Shown: positions 54,160 to 63,875, counted from the first letter of the stretch. The stretch is DNA of 64,000 bases from Tistrella mobilis KA081020-065 (GCF_000264455.2 NC_017956.1:310001-374000), one strand, 5' to 3'. Numbers and translations are program-made. The notes: a model not told the origin generated them from the letters alone.

Positions 54160-56089
54160 CCGGAGCAATCCGACACGACGACGCCCGCCGGTGAGCGCAT
54201 CGGCCGGGCGGCCGCTCGGTGTCGTGCTGGCGCTGGTGCTGGCGGCGGCCTCCGCCTCGGCCATAGCCCAGCCTCTCCGGCTTGTGCCCGACGAGCCGCA
54301 GGCGGAAGAGCCGCGGCCACGTTCCGTCGTTCCGGCGCCGGGGGTTCAGGTCCGTCCGCCCGTCCAGCCGGCGCCGCGCCTGACGCCGCCGCCACCACCA
54401 CCGACGGCACCGCGGATCCAGGTGACGCCCGATCAGCTGCGGCCGGCACCGCCTCCTCCTCCGCCGCCGCCCCCTCCGCCCCCTCCGCCTGCCCCACCTC
54501 CTCCGCCCCCGCCCCCGCCCCCGCCTCAGGTGACGGAGGACGAGGCAGCGGCATCGGATGCAGAGGATGTGCCGGCAGATCTCTGGCAGGGCAGTACGGC
54601 GGCACGGATTGATGCCGCCCTTGCGGCGCTTGGCGGCACTGCACCCTGGCCGACGGCGCGCGAGATGCTGCGCGATCTGCTCGCCACCGACGGTCCGGCG
54701 CCGGCCGGAGAGGATGCCGGCGCCTTTGCGGATCGCCGGGCGACGGCACTGCTCATGCTGGGCGATCCTGCGGCCGCGGTCGACGTGGCCGACGAGGCCG
54801 GCCGTCCGCCATCCTCCGATGCCCTGTTCCTGTCGGGCGAAGAACAGCGTGCCTGTGCCGCGGCCCTTCCCGGGCCCTCGGGCATGGCCACGGGGGCGGA
54901 GGCTGCACCCGCCGCGGCGGATGTTCTGGCCTGCCGTCTGTTTGCAGCTGCCGACGGCACGGGGACGGCCGAACTGGTGTCGACCGGACGGCCGGTTGCA
55001 GGTGTGATCGCCCGTGCGGCCGCCACCCCTGGGCCGGTAGCGATCGAGGGCCTGGATCCGGCGGGCCTGACGGCGGCCGATCTGGCGGTGCTTGCCCGGC
55101 GGGGCATCGAGCCAGAGGCGACGGTCGACGCTGTGACGGAGTTTGCCGCCGGCCTGAATGACGCCGGTTTGTCGCGGCTGGTGATGAGCGGCGCGATCAC
55201 GCCGTTCCATCGCCTGGTGCTGGCTGAAGCGGCCGCCACGCGCGGCCTGCTCGCCGGTGAACGTCTGGCCGGTGCCTGGCTGGCGGCAGCGGCGGCCGAG
55301 CGCAGTGCCGCCCTGTCGGGCAATGGCCGGGCGGGCGAATCCCGGCCCGAGCGGCGCCGGGCACGGCTGTTCGCAACGGCGGCCGCCGAACGCAATCCGG
55401 GCGCGCGGCTCTATGGCGTCGCCACCCTGGTCAAGGCGGCGGCAGAGGCCGACCCGCTGCTGACGGCGACCGCGGCCGCGGCCGTGGCGCCGCTGCTGGA
55501 CCCTGCGGCCATTCGCGGGCTCGACCCGGACAGTCGTATCATGGCCGCGCGGATCGCGATCGCCGGCGGGGCGGTCGACGCCGCTGCGGCGATGCTGGGG
55601 ATTCCGGAAAACCGCCCGGACGCGCTGAGCACGGCGATTGCGGCCGATCCGGAGCTGACGGCGCTGTCTCTCGTCGCCTTTCAGGAGCCGCCGGCGGTGC
55701 TCGGTCGCGAGCCGCGCACGGTGGAGATCGGCACCTGGCTCGCCGGGCTTGCCGGGCCGGCGCGAGAGGTGGCGACCGCCGCGATCGGCCTGTTCTCGCC
55801 CGAGGCCCTGCCATCCCCCGATCCGGCGGCGCCAGCCGTAGAGGAGGCCGTGGCACCGGTGCCGGCCGTCTGGTTCGCCCTACGGGCGGCGGCCGATGCC
55901 GGCCGGCTGGGGGAGACGGCGGCGTTGTCGCTGGTTCTGCTTGAAGCCCGGCCCGAGATCGGCGCGATCGGCCTTGCCACGGCACTGGAAGGTTTCCGCC
56001 TTGCAGGTTTCGACGACGAGTCCCGCCGGCTTGCGGTCGAGATGATGATCGCGGCCGGCGTGGTTTCGGGGCTGGCGCCGGGTGTCTGA
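54140..56089 (+). CDS. Secreted or membrane-anchored polyproline protein upstream of xerD
   Basis: This 649-residue protein has a basic N-terminus and a hydrophobic stretch (about 26-42, LGVVLALVLAAASASAIA) with a likely signal peptidase site near AIAQ, so it is probably periplasmic. A disordered region follows with 6 prolines, then 14 prolines, an alanine and 11 prolines (about residues 82-130). The rest is a long alanine-rich helical domain to the C-terminus, perhaps TPR-like. I do not recognise a family. Its stop overlaps the xerD GTG start, and its start overlaps the small membrane protein gene, so the three genes form a coupled run. Confidence 0.72.
   Translation: MTNCSADRSNPTRRRPPVSASAGRPLGVVLALVLAAASASAIAQPLRLVPDEPQAEEPRPRSVVPAPGVQVRPPVQPAPRLTPPPPPPTAPRIQVTPDQLRPAPPPPPPPPPPPPPPAPPPPPPPPPPPQVTEDEAAASDAEDVPADLWQGSTAARIDAALAALGGTAPWPTAREMLRDLLATDGPAPAGEDAGAFADRRATALLMLGDPAAAVDVADEAGRPPSSDALFLSGEEQRACAAALPGPSGMATGAEAAPAAADVLACRLFAAADGTGTAELVSTGRPVAGVIARAAATPGPVAIEGLDPAGLTAADLAVLARRGIEPEATVDAVTEFAAGLNDAGLSRLVMSGAITPFHRLVLAEAAATRGLLAGERLAGAWLAAAAAERSAALSGNGRAGESRPERRRARLFATAAAERNPGARLYGVATLVKAAAEADPLLTATAAAAVAPLLDPAAIRGLDPDSRIMAARIAIAGGAVDAAAAMLGIPENRPDALSTAIAADPELTALSLVAFQEPPAVLGREPRTVEIGTWLAGLAGPAREVATAAIGLFSPEALPSPDPAAPAVEEAVAPVPAVWFALRAAADAGRLGETAALSLVLLEARPEIGAIGLATALEGFRLAGFDDESRRLAVEMMIAAGVVSGLAPGV
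54449..54526 (+). repeat. CCN codon tract encoding 14+11 prolines
   Basis: Fourteen CCN codons, one GCC and eleven CCN codons run without interruption in the frame of the polyproline protein. The third base varies among C, G, T and A, so the tract is under protein-level selection and is not simple slippage of one repeat. Confidence 0.9.
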
Positions 56090-57038
56090 GACATCGGAGG
56101 TGCTGCCATCCGAGCCGCTGCCTGCCGACCGGCGCGCGATCGAGGCATTCCTTGAAATGCTGGGGGCAGAGGGTGGGCTTGCCGACAACACCCTCGTCGC
56201 CTATGCCACGGATCTGGACGACGCCGCCCGGGTCTTGAGTGCGGATGGCGGGCTGGTCGCCGCCGCGGCCGATGCGCTCGCCCGCTATCTGGCGGTGCTG
56301 GAGGCGCGCGGGCTGACGGCCGAGACCCAGGCGCGGCGGCTGTCGGCCCTGCGCCGCTTTTTCCGGTTCCTGGCGAGCGAGGGCCGCCGTCCCGATCAGC
56401 CGACCGACCGGCTGGACGCGCCGCGCCGGCGCCGGCCACTGCCCAAACTGCTGTCGGAAGACGAGGTCGACCGGCTGATCGCGGCGGCCCATGCCATGCC
56501 CGGTCCGGACGGTCGCCGGCTGGCGGCGATCGTGGAACTGCTCTATGCCTCGGGCCTGCGGGTCACGGAGCTGGTCACCCTGCCGGCCGCGGCGCTTGCC
56601 CGCGATCCGCAGGTGCTGATGGTGCGCGGCAAGGGCGGCCGTGACCGGCTGGTGCCGCTCGGCGCGCCGGCCAGGGCGGCGGCACGGGCCTATCTCGAGG
56701 TGCGGGGCAGCTTCCTGCCGCCGGACCGCACGGCCCAGGGTTTTCTGTTCCCGTCACGTGCCGCAGAAGGCCATCTCACCCGTCAGCGGGTGGGGCAGCT
56801 GCTGAAACTTCTGGCGCTCGGCGCCGGGCTGGATCCGGCCCGGGTCTCCCCCCATGTGCTTCGCCATGCCTTCGCAAGCCATCTGCTGTCGGGCGGGGCC
56901 GACCTCCGGGTGGTGCAGCAGCTGCTCGGCCATGCCGACATCACCACCACCCAGATCTATACCCATGTGCTGGATGCCGATCTGCGCCGGGCGATCGAAC
57001 GGGCGCATCCGCTGTCGACCGCTGACCTGGCCGGCTAG
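56082..57038 (+). CDS. xerD: Site-specific tyrosine recombinase XerD
   Basis: XerD works with XerC at dif to resolve chromosome dimers. The 318-residue protein has the N-terminal SAM-like core-binding domain (about residues 15-100, with LADNTLVAYATDLDDAARVL) and the catalytic domain with the Arg in YASGLRVTELVTL, Lys in VRGKGGRDRLVPL, HxxR in SPHVLRHAFASHLL, the His in LLGHADITTTQIYTHV and the nucleophilic Tyr in that motif. The start is GTG at 56082, overlapping the upstream stop by 8 bp. Its 3' end overlaps the IclR gene stop by 4 bp. Confidence 0.95.
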   Translation: MSETSEVLPSEPLPADRRAIEAFLEMLGAEGGLADNTLVAYATDLDDAARVLSADGGLVAAAADALARYLAVLEARGLTAETQARRLSALRRFFRFLASEGRRPDQPTDRLDAPRRRRPLPKLLSEDEVDRLIAAAHAMPGPDGRRLAAIVELLYASGLRVTELVTLPAAALARDPQVLMVRGKGGRDRLVPLGAPARAAARAYLEVRGSFLPPDRTAQGFLFPSRAAEGHLTRQRVGQLLKLLALGAGLDPARVSPHVLRHAFASHLLSGGADLRVVQQLLGHADITTTQIYTHVLDADLRRAIERAHPLSTADLAG

Positions 57039-57808
57039 AGCGCCCGCCCGATTTCTGCCGCTGCGTCGCCGACCATGCGCCCCAGCAGGGCCAGCCGGTC
57101 GTCCGAGATACGCGCCGTCGGCCCGCTGATCGAGATGGCGGCCCGGGGGCTTCCGCTGGCACGGCCGGCCGGGATGGCCGCCGCCACGCAGCGCAGGCCC
57201 ACCGACTGTTCCTCGTCGTCGAGCGCCCAGCCCTGGCTGCGGATCCGGTCCAGCTCCGGCACGATCGTCTCCGTCCCGGCGGGGGCGGGGAGGGAACCGG
57301 CCGCGAGCAGGGCCTTGCCGACGCCGGTCGAGACCATCGGCACCCGCGCGCCCGGCCGGGCGAAGGCGCGCATCATCTCGGCACATTCGACCTGGGCCAG
57401 ATAGAGCATCCGGTCGTCCGAACGGATCGCGAGGTTCACGGTCTCGCCCGACCGCTCCATCAGCCGCTGCATCACCGGTCGGGCGGTCTGGACCAGATGG
57501 CGGGCGGGATCGAAGGCCTGGCCGGTGACGAAGGCTTCGGGACCGATCTGCCACAGGCCGGTGCCGCCGTCGAACCGTGCCCAGCCACGATTGGCCAGTG
57601 TGTTCAGCAGCCGGTGGGCGGTGGAGGCGGCGAGACCCGCACGGCGTGCGGCATCCGACAGCCCGATGCCGTCGGGCATCGTGGTGAGCACCGCCATCAG
57701 GTCCAGCGCGCGCAGCACGGCCTGCACGCCGCCGGCTGTACCGGCGCCGTCAGGGCCCGGTGCCGAAGGGGTGCCTGCGGCCGAGGTGGAAGAAGGGGGC
57801 GTGGTCAT
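57035..57808 (-). CDS. IclR family transcriptional regulator
   Basis: This 257-residue regulator has the N-terminal IclR winged helix (about residues 28-90: VQAVLRALDLMAVLTTMPDGIGLSDAARRAGLAASTAHRLLNTLANRGW spans it) and the C-terminal effector domain (about 105-255) with ARPVMQRLMERSGETVNLAI, PMVSTGVGKALLAAG, SVGLRCVAAAIP and a conserved ligand segment ASGSPRAAISISGP. It is divergent from malyl-CoA lyase across a 168-bp gap with a palindromic operator, so it probably controls that gene; glyoxylate is a common IclR-type effector. Its own N-terminus is proline/glycine-rich. Confidence 0.87.
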   Translation of the reverse strand: MTTPPSSTSAAGTPSAPGPDGAGTAGGVQAVLRALDLMAVLTTMPDGIGLSDAARRAGLAASTAHRLLNTLANRGWARFDGGTGLWQIGPEAFVTGQAFDPARHLVQTARPVMQRLMERSGETVNLAIRSDDRMLYLAQVECAEMMRAFARPGARVPMVSTGVGKALLAAGSLPAPAGTETIVPELDRIRSQGWALDDEEQSVGLRCVAAAIPAGRASGSPRAAISISGPTARISDDRLALLGRMVGDAAAEIGRAL

Positions 57809-57837
57809 GGGCTAGCCATAACATGCTTCCGCGGCGT

Positions 57838-57866
57838 TTTCCATAGAATGGAAAGGTCTTCCATTT
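57838..57866. promoter_or_regulatory. Palindromic operator between the IclR gene and malyl-CoA lyase
   Basis: TTTCCAT-AGA-ATGGAAA (57838-57854) is a perfect 7-bp inverted repeat, followed by a related half-site CTTCCATTTTC (57858-57868). It lies 30 bp upstream of the IclR start and about 120 bp upstream of the lyase. The TGGAAA arms suit an IclR-type operator. Confidence 0.7.
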
Positions 57867-57976
57867 TCTTGCGAGCGGCCGGGGGCTTTGTTATGGTGCA
57901 CCGCGACAACGGGCGCGGCGTTTCTCCCCTCTCAAAAGCCGGGCGCCCGGACACGAACATCCGGAGAGCGAGACCC

Positions 57977-58960
57977 ATGAGCTTCACGATCGTCAAGGAG
58001 GCGACCCCGCGCCTCAACCGCAGCGAACTCGCCGTGCCGGGTTCGAGCCCGAAATTCTTCGAGAAGGCGGCCAAGGGCCCCTCGGACGTGATCTTCCTCG
58101 ATCTGGAAGATGCCGTGGCGCCGGACGACAAGGAGCAGGCCCGCAAGAACGTCATCCAGGCCCTGAACGACATCGACTGGCGCGGCAACGGCAAGACGAT
58201 GAGCGTGCGCATCAACGGCCTCGATACGCATTACATGTATCGTGACGTCGTCGATGTGGTGGAGCAGGCGGGCCACAACCTCGACCTGATCATGATCCCG
58301 AAGATCGGCACTGCCGGCGACGTCTATGCGCTGGACATGCTGGTTACCCAGATCGAGCAGGCCAAGGGCATCAAGCATCGCATCGGCTTTGAGCTGATCA
58401 TCGAAACGGCGCTCGGTATGGCGAACATCAACGAGATCGCCAAGGCCAGCCCGCGCCTTGAGTCGCTGCATTTCGGCGTGGCCGACTACTCCGCCTCGAC
58501 CCGTGCCCGCACCACCAATATCGGCGGCGCCAACGCCGAATACGGCGTGCTGACCGAGGCCGACGCTTCGGGCAAGCGCGATTATCACTGGGGCGATCAG
58601 TGGCATTACGCCCTGTCGCGCATGGTCGTTGCGGCCCGTGCCAACGGTCTGCGCCCGATCGACGGCCCCTTCGGCGACATCTCGGACCCGGACGGCTATC
58701 GCGCCCAGGCGCTGCGTTCGGCGGCGCTCGGTTGCGAGGGCAAGTGGGCGATCCATCCGTCGCAGGTCGACATCGCCAACGAGGTGATGTCGCCGTCGGA
58801 GAAGGACGTCACCAAGGCCCGCCGTATCCTGGAAGCGATGGAGCAGGCCCAGAAGGAAGGCCGCGGCGCGGTGACCCTCGACGGCAAGCTGATCGACATC
58901 GCCTCGATCCGTCAGGCCCAGGGCATCGTCGCCAAGGCCGACCAGATCGCGGGGCGCTGA
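57977..58960 (+). CDS. mclA: L-malyl-CoA / beta-methylmalyl-CoA lyase
   Basis: This 327-residue CitE-like aldolase cleaves malyl-CoA to acetyl-CoA and glyoxylate, and in some relatives beta-methylmalyl-CoA too. Conserved parts are RLNRSELAVPGSSPKFFEKA, VIFLDLEDAVAPDDKEQARKN with metal and CoA residues, RINGLDTHYMYRDVVDVVE, ETALGMANINEI, LHFGVADYSASTRARTTNIGG and KWAIHPSQVDIANEVMSPSE. It is closest in my reading to the methylotroph/serine-cycle type MclA. It fits the serine or ethylmalonyl-CoA cycle, but no other gene of those cycles is in the window. An IclR regulator is divergent. It ends in a strong terminator. Confidence 0.92.
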   Translation: MSFTIVKEATPRLNRSELAVPGSSPKFFEKAAKGPSDVIFLDLEDAVAPDDKEQARKNVIQALNDIDWRGNGKTMSVRINGLDTHYMYRDVVDVVEQAGHNLDLIMIPKIGTAGDVYALDMLVTQIEQAKGIKHRIGFELIIETALGMANINEIAKASPRLESLHFGVADYSASTRARTTNIGGANAEYGVLTEADASGKRDYHWGDQWHYALSRMVVAARANGLRPIDGPFGDISDPDGYRAQALRSAALGCEGKWAIHPSQVDIANEVMSPSEKDVTKARRILEAMEQAQKEGRGAVTLDGKLIDIASIRQAQGIVAKADQIAGR

Positions 58961-58992
58961 ACCGTCTGCCGGCCCTGCGGCCGGGCTTCTGT

Positions 58993-59025
58993 GGCGGTGC
59001 CGGATCTGGCACCGCCTTTTTTTTT
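58993..59025 (+). terminator. Strong intrinsic terminator of malyl-CoA lyase
   Basis: A 9-bp stem (GGCGGTGCC / GGCACCGCC) with a 6-nt loop is followed by nine T, 32 bp after the stop codon. Confidence 0.93.
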
Positions 59026-59147
59026 GGGCTAAGGTGCGGCCCGACATCGGGAAAAACCGTCGTTTCCGGCCGTCTCAACCCTTGCCGCCCCGGTTTCGAG
59101 GGGGCATGTATGGCCGCGACGTCCCAGCCATCAGCCGAGAGCCCTCC

Positions 59148-60101
59148 ATGAACCATTTCCTGGATTTCGAGAAGCCGATCGCGGAACTCGAGGGGAAGAT
59201 CAAGGAACTTCGCCACCTGTCGGGCGAGACCGGGGTCAATATCGTCGAGGAGGTCGGCAAGCTCGAGACCAAGGTCGACCGGCTGCTGCGCCAGATCTAT
59301 GCCAAGCTCTCGCCCTGGCAGAAGACCCAGGTCGCCCGCCATCCGGAGCGGCCGCATTTCAGCCACTACCTCAAGGCGCTGGTGACCGATTTCACCCCGC
59401 TGGCGGGTGACCGGGTTTTCGGCGAGGACCAGGCGGTGATCGGCGGCCTCGGCCGGATCGGCGAGCGGGCGGTGATGGTCATCGGCCAGGAAAAGGGCCA
59501 TGACGTCGAAAGCCGCGTGCGCCACAATTTCGGCATGGCCCGCCCCGAGGGCTATCGCAAGGCCCAGCGCCTGATGCGCATGGCGGACCGCTTCGGTCTG
59601 CCGGTGGTGACCTTCGTCGATACCGCCGGTGCCTATCCGGGTGTCGGTGCCGAAGAGCGCGGCCAGGCAGAGGCAATTGCCCGCTCGATCGAGGTCGGCC
59701 TGGACCTGCGGGTGCCGGCGATTGCGGTGGTGATCGGCGAGGGCGGCAGTGGCGGGGCGATCGCGCTTGCGGCCGCCAACAAGGTCATGATGCTGGAGCA
59801 TTCGATCTATTCGGTGATCAGCCCCGAGGGCTGCGCCTCGATCCTCTGGCGCTCGGGCGAGAATGCCAAGGATGCCGCCGAGGCGCTGAAGCTCACCGCA
59901 CAGGACCTGTTCCGCCTGAAGCTGATCGACCAGATCATCGACGAGCCGATGGGCGGCGCTCATCGCGACCCGGCCGCGGCCATGGCCACCGTCGGCCGTG
60001 CGATCGAGGCGGCGCTTGCCGATCTGGAGACGAAGAGCGGCGACGAGCTGCGCAATCTGCGCCGCGACAAGTTCATCGCCATGGGCCGCGATCTCGATTG
60101 A
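59148..60101 (+). CDS. accA: Acetyl-CoA carboxylase carboxyltransferase subunit alpha
   Basis: AccA pairs with AccD to transfer carboxyl from biotin to acetyl-CoA for fatty-acid synthesis. The 317-residue protein has the N-terminal coiled region FLDFEKPIAELEGKIKELRHLS, GRIGERAVMVIGQEKG and the catalytic crotonase-like core with GMARPEGYRKAQRLMRMADRFGLPVVTFVDTAGAYPGVGAEERGQ and VIGEGGSGGAIALAAANKVMMLEHSIYSVISPEGCASILWR. Start 59148 matches homologues, though the ribosome-binding site is weak (GAGAG). It is not adjacent to accD. Confidence 0.97.
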   Translation: MNHFLDFEKPIAELEGKIKELRHLSGETGVNIVEEVGKLETKVDRLLRQIYAKLSPWQKTQVARHPERPHFSHYLKALVTDFTPLAGDRVFGEDQAVIGGLGRIGERAVMVIGQEKGHDVESRVRHNFGMARPEGYRKAQRLMRMADRFGLPVVTFVDTAGAYPGVGAEERGQAEAIARSIEVGLDLRVPAIAVVIGEGGSGGAIALAAANKVMMLEHSIYSVISPEGCASILWRSGENAKDAAEALKLTAQDLFRLKLIDQIIDEPMGGAHRDPAAAMATVGRAIEAALADLETKSGDELRNLRRDKFIAMGRDLD

Positions 60102-60934
60102 GTACGCGTCTGGTCCCCGGCGACTGGGTCGATCCCGCGACCGGCGCGCCGCTGGGCGAAGCCACCCTGCTCGACCGGATCGGGCGGGAGAGGGTGGTGC
60201 TTGCCGGGGAGCGTCATGACGATGCCGCCATCCATCACTGGCAGGCCTATGTCGCCCGCCTGCTCCACGATCGCCATGGCTGTGATCGTGCCGGCCGGAT
60301 GGCGGTCGGGTTCGAGATGTTCCCGACCCGCGTCCAGCCCGTGCTCGATGCCTGGACGCGGGGAGCTATTCCCAGCCTCGAGGGCTTTCTCGAGGCGGTG
60401 GACTGGAAAGCGGTCTGGGGGTTCGATCCGGAACTCTATCTGCCGCTGATCCGCTTCTGCCGCCGGCCGGGTGTCAGGATGCTGGCGCTCAACTGTCCGC
60501 GTGATCTGGTGCGGCAGGTGGGGCGCGAGGGATGGGACGCTGCTGCAGAGCGCGCCGCGGCTGAAGGCATTTCCCGTCCGGCACCGGCCTCCGACGCCTA
60601 TCGGCGCCAGCTCGCTGCCATGACCGGTCGTGCCATGGCCGATCCTGCCGAGGATCCCGAAGCCGCCCGACGCTTCGATCGCTTCGTCATGGCCCAGCAG
60701 GTCTGGGACCGGGCCTTCGCCTGCAATATCGCCCGGGCGCTGGCGGAGGCGGAACCGCCGGCGGTGGTGCTCGGCATCATCGGGCGTGGCCATATGGCTT
60801 TCGGCAACGGAACACCCCATCAGCTGGCCGATCTCGGCATCCATGACACTGCGGTTCTGATGACCGGATCTGCAGAAGACCCGTTTGCCCTGGCGCTGGG
60901 CGCGGCGGACGCGGTCTGGCGCTTCGACGCCTGA
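60098..60934 (+). CDS. ChaN family protein (heme/iron-regulated lipoprotein-like)
   Basis: This 278-residue protein matches the ChaN (DUF399, Tiki-like) family, with the signature LLDRIGRERVVLAGERHDDAAIHHWQ near the N-terminus, VGFEMFPTRVQPVLDAW and later VVLGIIGRGHMAFGNGTPHQLADLG. Characterised ChaN is an outer-membrane-type lipoprotein that binds heme; no lipobox or signal peptide is visible here, so this copy may be cytoplasmic. The TTG at 60098 overlaps the accA stop (ATTGA), and no ATG stands near the domain start. It is probably coupled to accA. Confidence 0.78.
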   Translation: MSTRLVPGDWVDPATGAPLGEATLLDRIGRERVVLAGERHDDAAIHHWQAYVARLLHDRHGCDRAGRMAVGFEMFPTRVQPVLDAWTRGAIPSLEGFLEAVDWKAVWGFDPELYLPLIRFCRRPGVRMLALNCPRDLVRQVGREGWDAAAERAAAEGISRPAPASDAYRRQLAAMTGRAMADPAEDPEAARRFDRFVMAQQVWDRAFACNIARALAEAEPPAVVLGIIGRGHMAFGNGTPHQLADLGIHDTAVLMTGSAEDPFALALGAADAVWRFDA

Positions 60935-61007
60935 TCCGTCTCCGCCGTCAGTCCATGGGCGGTGTTCTCGGCCTCGCCATGGTGGACGGGCGGCTCTTCT
61001 AACGCAA

Positions 61008-61038
61008 ACGCCCGCGGCATCGCTGATGCTGCGGGCGT
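61008..61038 (-). terminator. Hairpin between the ChaN-like gene and secA
   Basis: Imperfect 13-14-bp stem (ACGCCCGCGGCATC / GATGCTGCGGGCGT) with a 3-nt loop in the gap between two convergent genes. The flanking T-run is weak on both strands; it could serve secA as terminator. Confidence 0.55.
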
Positions 61039-61066
61039 CCGGCGGGTCGTCGCAGGCGGGCTGTTC

Positions 61067-63745
61067 TCAGACCAGCCGGCCGTGGCAGTGCTTGAACTTC
61101 TTGCCGGAGCCGCAGGGGCAGTTGCTGTTGCGGGGCGTGCGCTCCCAGCCGGCGGGCAGGGCCTCCGGCGGGGCGTCCTCGCCCGGGGCATCGGTCACGG
61201 CGGCGGGGCCCGGCAGACTCTCGGCGGTCGGCTGCATCGGCCGCTCGGCTTCCTGCGGCTGGGGGGTGCCGGCCATGCGGATCTCCAGATGCGACAGCAC
61301 CTGGGTCACGGTCTCGCGCATGCGATCGAGCATCGCCTCGAACAGCGAGAAGGCCTCGCGCTTGTACTCGTTCAGCGGATCCTTCTGCGCATAGGCGCGC
61401 AGCACGATGCCCTGGCGGAGATAGTCCAGCTGGAGCAGATGCTCCTTCCAATGGTGGTCGATGATCTGGAGCAGCAGGCTCTTCTCGACCCGGTGCATGG
61501 TCTCGGCGCCATAGGCTTCGATCTTCTGCGCCATCACCGCATCCGATGCCTCGGTGATCCGCTCGCGCAGGATGTCGGGATCGATGCCTTCCTCGGCTGC
61601 CCAGTCCTTGATCGGCAGGTCGACCGCCAGCACCTTGCGGCAGCGTTCGGCCAGCTCGTCCGCCTTCCACTGCTCGGGATAGGATTTCTCGGGCGCGTAT
61701 TCCGAGACGATCTCGCCGATGACCTCGTGCCGCATCGACAGCACGGTGTCGTCGACGCGCTCGGCATTCATCATCTCGCGGCGCTGCTCGTAGACGACCT
61801 TGCGCTGGTCGTTCATCACGTCGTCATAGCGCAGCAGGTTCTTGCGGATGTCGAAATTGCGGGCTTCGACCTTCTGCTGGGCCTTTTCGAGCGCCTTGTT
61901 GATCCATGGATGGGTGATCGCCTCACCCTCTTCCAGACCCAGGCGCTTCAGCATGCCGTCGATGCGCTCCGAGCCGAAGATGCGCATCAGGTCGTCTTCG
62001 AGCGAGACGAAGAACTTCGAGGCACCTGGATCGCCCTGACGGCCCGAGCGGCCGCGGAGCTGGTTGTCGATGCGCCGGCTTTCATGGCGCTCCGAGCCGA
62101 TGACATAGAGGCCGCCGGCCGCCATCACCTTCGCCTTGGCCTCTTCGAGCTGGGCTGTGATCTCGGCGGTGCGGCGGGCACGCTCGGCCTCGTCGGTGAC
62201 GTCGGCCAGTTCGACCTCCACCCGCATTTCGAGATTGCCGCCGAGCTGGATGTCGGTGCCGCGGCCGGCCATGTTGGTCGCGATGGTCACGGCACCCGGC
62301 CGGCCGGCCTGGGCGACGATCTGGGCTTCCTGCTCGTGATAGCGGGCATTCAGCACCTGGTGGGGCACGCCCGCCTCGGTGAACAGCCGCGAGATCAGCT
62401 CGGACTTCTCGATCGACACCGTACCGATCAGCACCGGCTGGCCCTTGGCCGAGGCCTGCTTCACCTCGGTGACGATCGCCTGGATCTTCTCGCGCTCGGT
62501 CCGGTAGACCTCGTCGTCGGCGTCTTTGCGCTGCACCGGCCGGTTGGTCGGGATGGCGACGACTTCGAGCTTGTAGATCTCGCCGAACTCGCCCGCTTCG
62601 GTCAGCGCCGTGCCGGTCATGCCCGACAGCTTCGGGTAGAGGCGGAAATAGTTCTGGAAGGTGATCGAGGCGAGCGTCTGGTTCTCGTTCTGGATCGTCA
62701 CCCGCTCTTTCGCCTCGAGGGCCTGATGCAGCCCTTCGGAATAGCGGCGTCCGTCCATCATGCGGCCGGTGAACTCGTCGATGATGATGACCTTGTCATC
62801 CTTGACGATGTAGTCCACGTCGCGGGTGAACAGCTTGTGGGCGCGCAGCGCCTGGTTCACGTGATGGACGATGGCGACGTTCTCGACGTCATAGAGCCCG
62901 CCCTGGATCAGCCCGGCCTCGCGCAGCCCGTTTTCGATCCGCTCCTGGCCGGCCTCGGTCAGGATCACCGTGCGCTGCTTCTCGTCCTTCTCGAAATCTT
63001 CTTCGCCCAGGCCGGGGATGAAGGTGTCGACCAGGCGGTACAGGTCGGAATTGTCCTCGGTGGGGCCCGAGATGATCAGCGGCGTGCGCGCTTCGTCGAT
63101 CAGGATGCTGTCGACCTCGTCGACGACTGCGAAGTTGAACGGCCGCTGGACCATCTGCTCCAGACCGTACTTCATGTTGTCGCGCAGATAGTCGAAGCCG
63201 AACTCGTTATTGGTGCCGTAGGTGATGTCCGCGGCATAGGCGAGGCGGCGGGAATGATCGTCCATGCCGGGCAGGATCACGCCGACCGTCAGGCCGAGGA
63301 AACGATGGACCTGACCCATCCAGTGCGAGTCGCGCCGGGCCAGATAGTCGTTCACCGTCACGACATGCACGCCCTTGCCTTCGATCGCATTCAGATAGGC
63401 GGCGAGCGTCGAGACCAGAGTCTTGCCTTCGCCGGTCTTCATCTCGGCGATCTTGCCCTGGTGCAGAACCATGCCGCCGATCAGCTGGACATCGAAATGC
63501 CGCTGGCCCAGAACCCGCCGCGCGGCCTCGCGCACGGTTGCGAAAGCGTCCACCAGAATGGAGTCGAGCGTCTCACCCTTGGCGAGACGCTCGCGGAACT
63601 GATCGGTGCGCGCGCGCAGCGCCTCATCGTCGAGGGTCTGAACCTCGGGCTCCTTGGCGTTGATGGCCTGCACCGCCCGCTGGAGCGACTTCACCGTCCG
63701 ATCGTTGGCGGTTCCGAAAACCCGCCGGGCAAGAGCGCCGAACAT
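61067..63745 (-). CDS. secA: Protein translocase ATPase SecA
   Basis: SecA drives preprotein export through SecYEG. The 892-residue protein has Walker [10 protein letters not shown] (102-110), the preprotein-binding and [19 protein letters not shown] helicase motif near 208, [34 protein letters not shown], and [11 protein letters not shown] followed by [25 protein letters not shown]. It ends with the zinc/SecB-binding [15 protein letters not shown] sigma-70 promoter lies about 130 bp upstream. Length is typical. The start at 63745 ([16 protein letters not shown]) matches alphaproteobacterial SecA. Confidence 0.98.
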   Translation of the reverse strand: MFGALARRVFGTANDRTVKSLQRAVQAINAKEPEVQTLDDEALRARTDQFRERLAKGETLDSILVDAFATVREAARRVLGQRHFDVQLIGGMVLHQGKIAEMKTGEGKTLVSTLAAYLNAIEGKGVHVVTVNDYLARRDSHWMGQVHRFLGLTVGVILPGMDDHSRRLAYAADITYGTNNEFGFDYLRDNMKYGLEQMVQRPFNFAVVDEVDSILIDEARTPLIISGPTEDNSDLYRLVDTFIPGLGEEDFEKDEKQRTVILTEAGQERIENGLREAGLIQGGLYDVENVAIVHHVNQALRAHKLFTRDVDYIVKDDKVIIIDEFTGRMMDGRRYSEGLHQALEAKERVTIQNENQTLASITFQNYFRLYPKLSGMTGTALTEAGEFGEIYKLEVVAIPTNRPVQRKDADDEVYRTEREKIQAIVTEVKQASAKGQPVLIGTVSIEKSELISRLFTEAGVPHQVLNARYHEQEAQIVAQAGRPGAVTIATNMAGRGTDIQLGGNLEMRVEVELADVTDEAERARRTAEITAQLEEAKAKVMAAGGLYVIGSERHESRRIDNQLRGRSGRQGDPGASKFFVSLEDDLMRIFGSERIDGMLKRLGLEEGEAITHPWINKALEKAQQKVEARNFDIRKNLLRYDDVMNDQRKVVYEQRREMMNAERVDDTVLSMRHEVIGEIVSEYAPEKSYPEQWKADELAERCRKVLAVDLPIKDWAAEEGIDPDILRERITEASDAVMAQKIEAYGAETMHRVEKSLLLQIIDHHWKEHLLQLDYLRQGIVLRAYAQKDPLNEYKREAFSLFEAMLDRMRETVTQVLSHLEIRMAGTPQPQEAERPMQPTAESLPGPAAVTDAPGEDAPPEALPAGWERTPRNSNCPCGSGKKFKHCHGRLV

Positions 63746-63875
63746 GTAATCCCCTGACCTGCTCCACGAAACACGCGAAACCGTCCGGACCGGAGCATCG
63801 GGGAGCGGACGGCGACGTCATCATGCGCGCGACAGACCATGGATGCGAGCGGAACCCGCCTCCATGGACGTTCCT

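Noticed and set aside
60962-63757. 931-residue open frame antisense to secA
   Set aside because: It is the mirror of secA with no family match.
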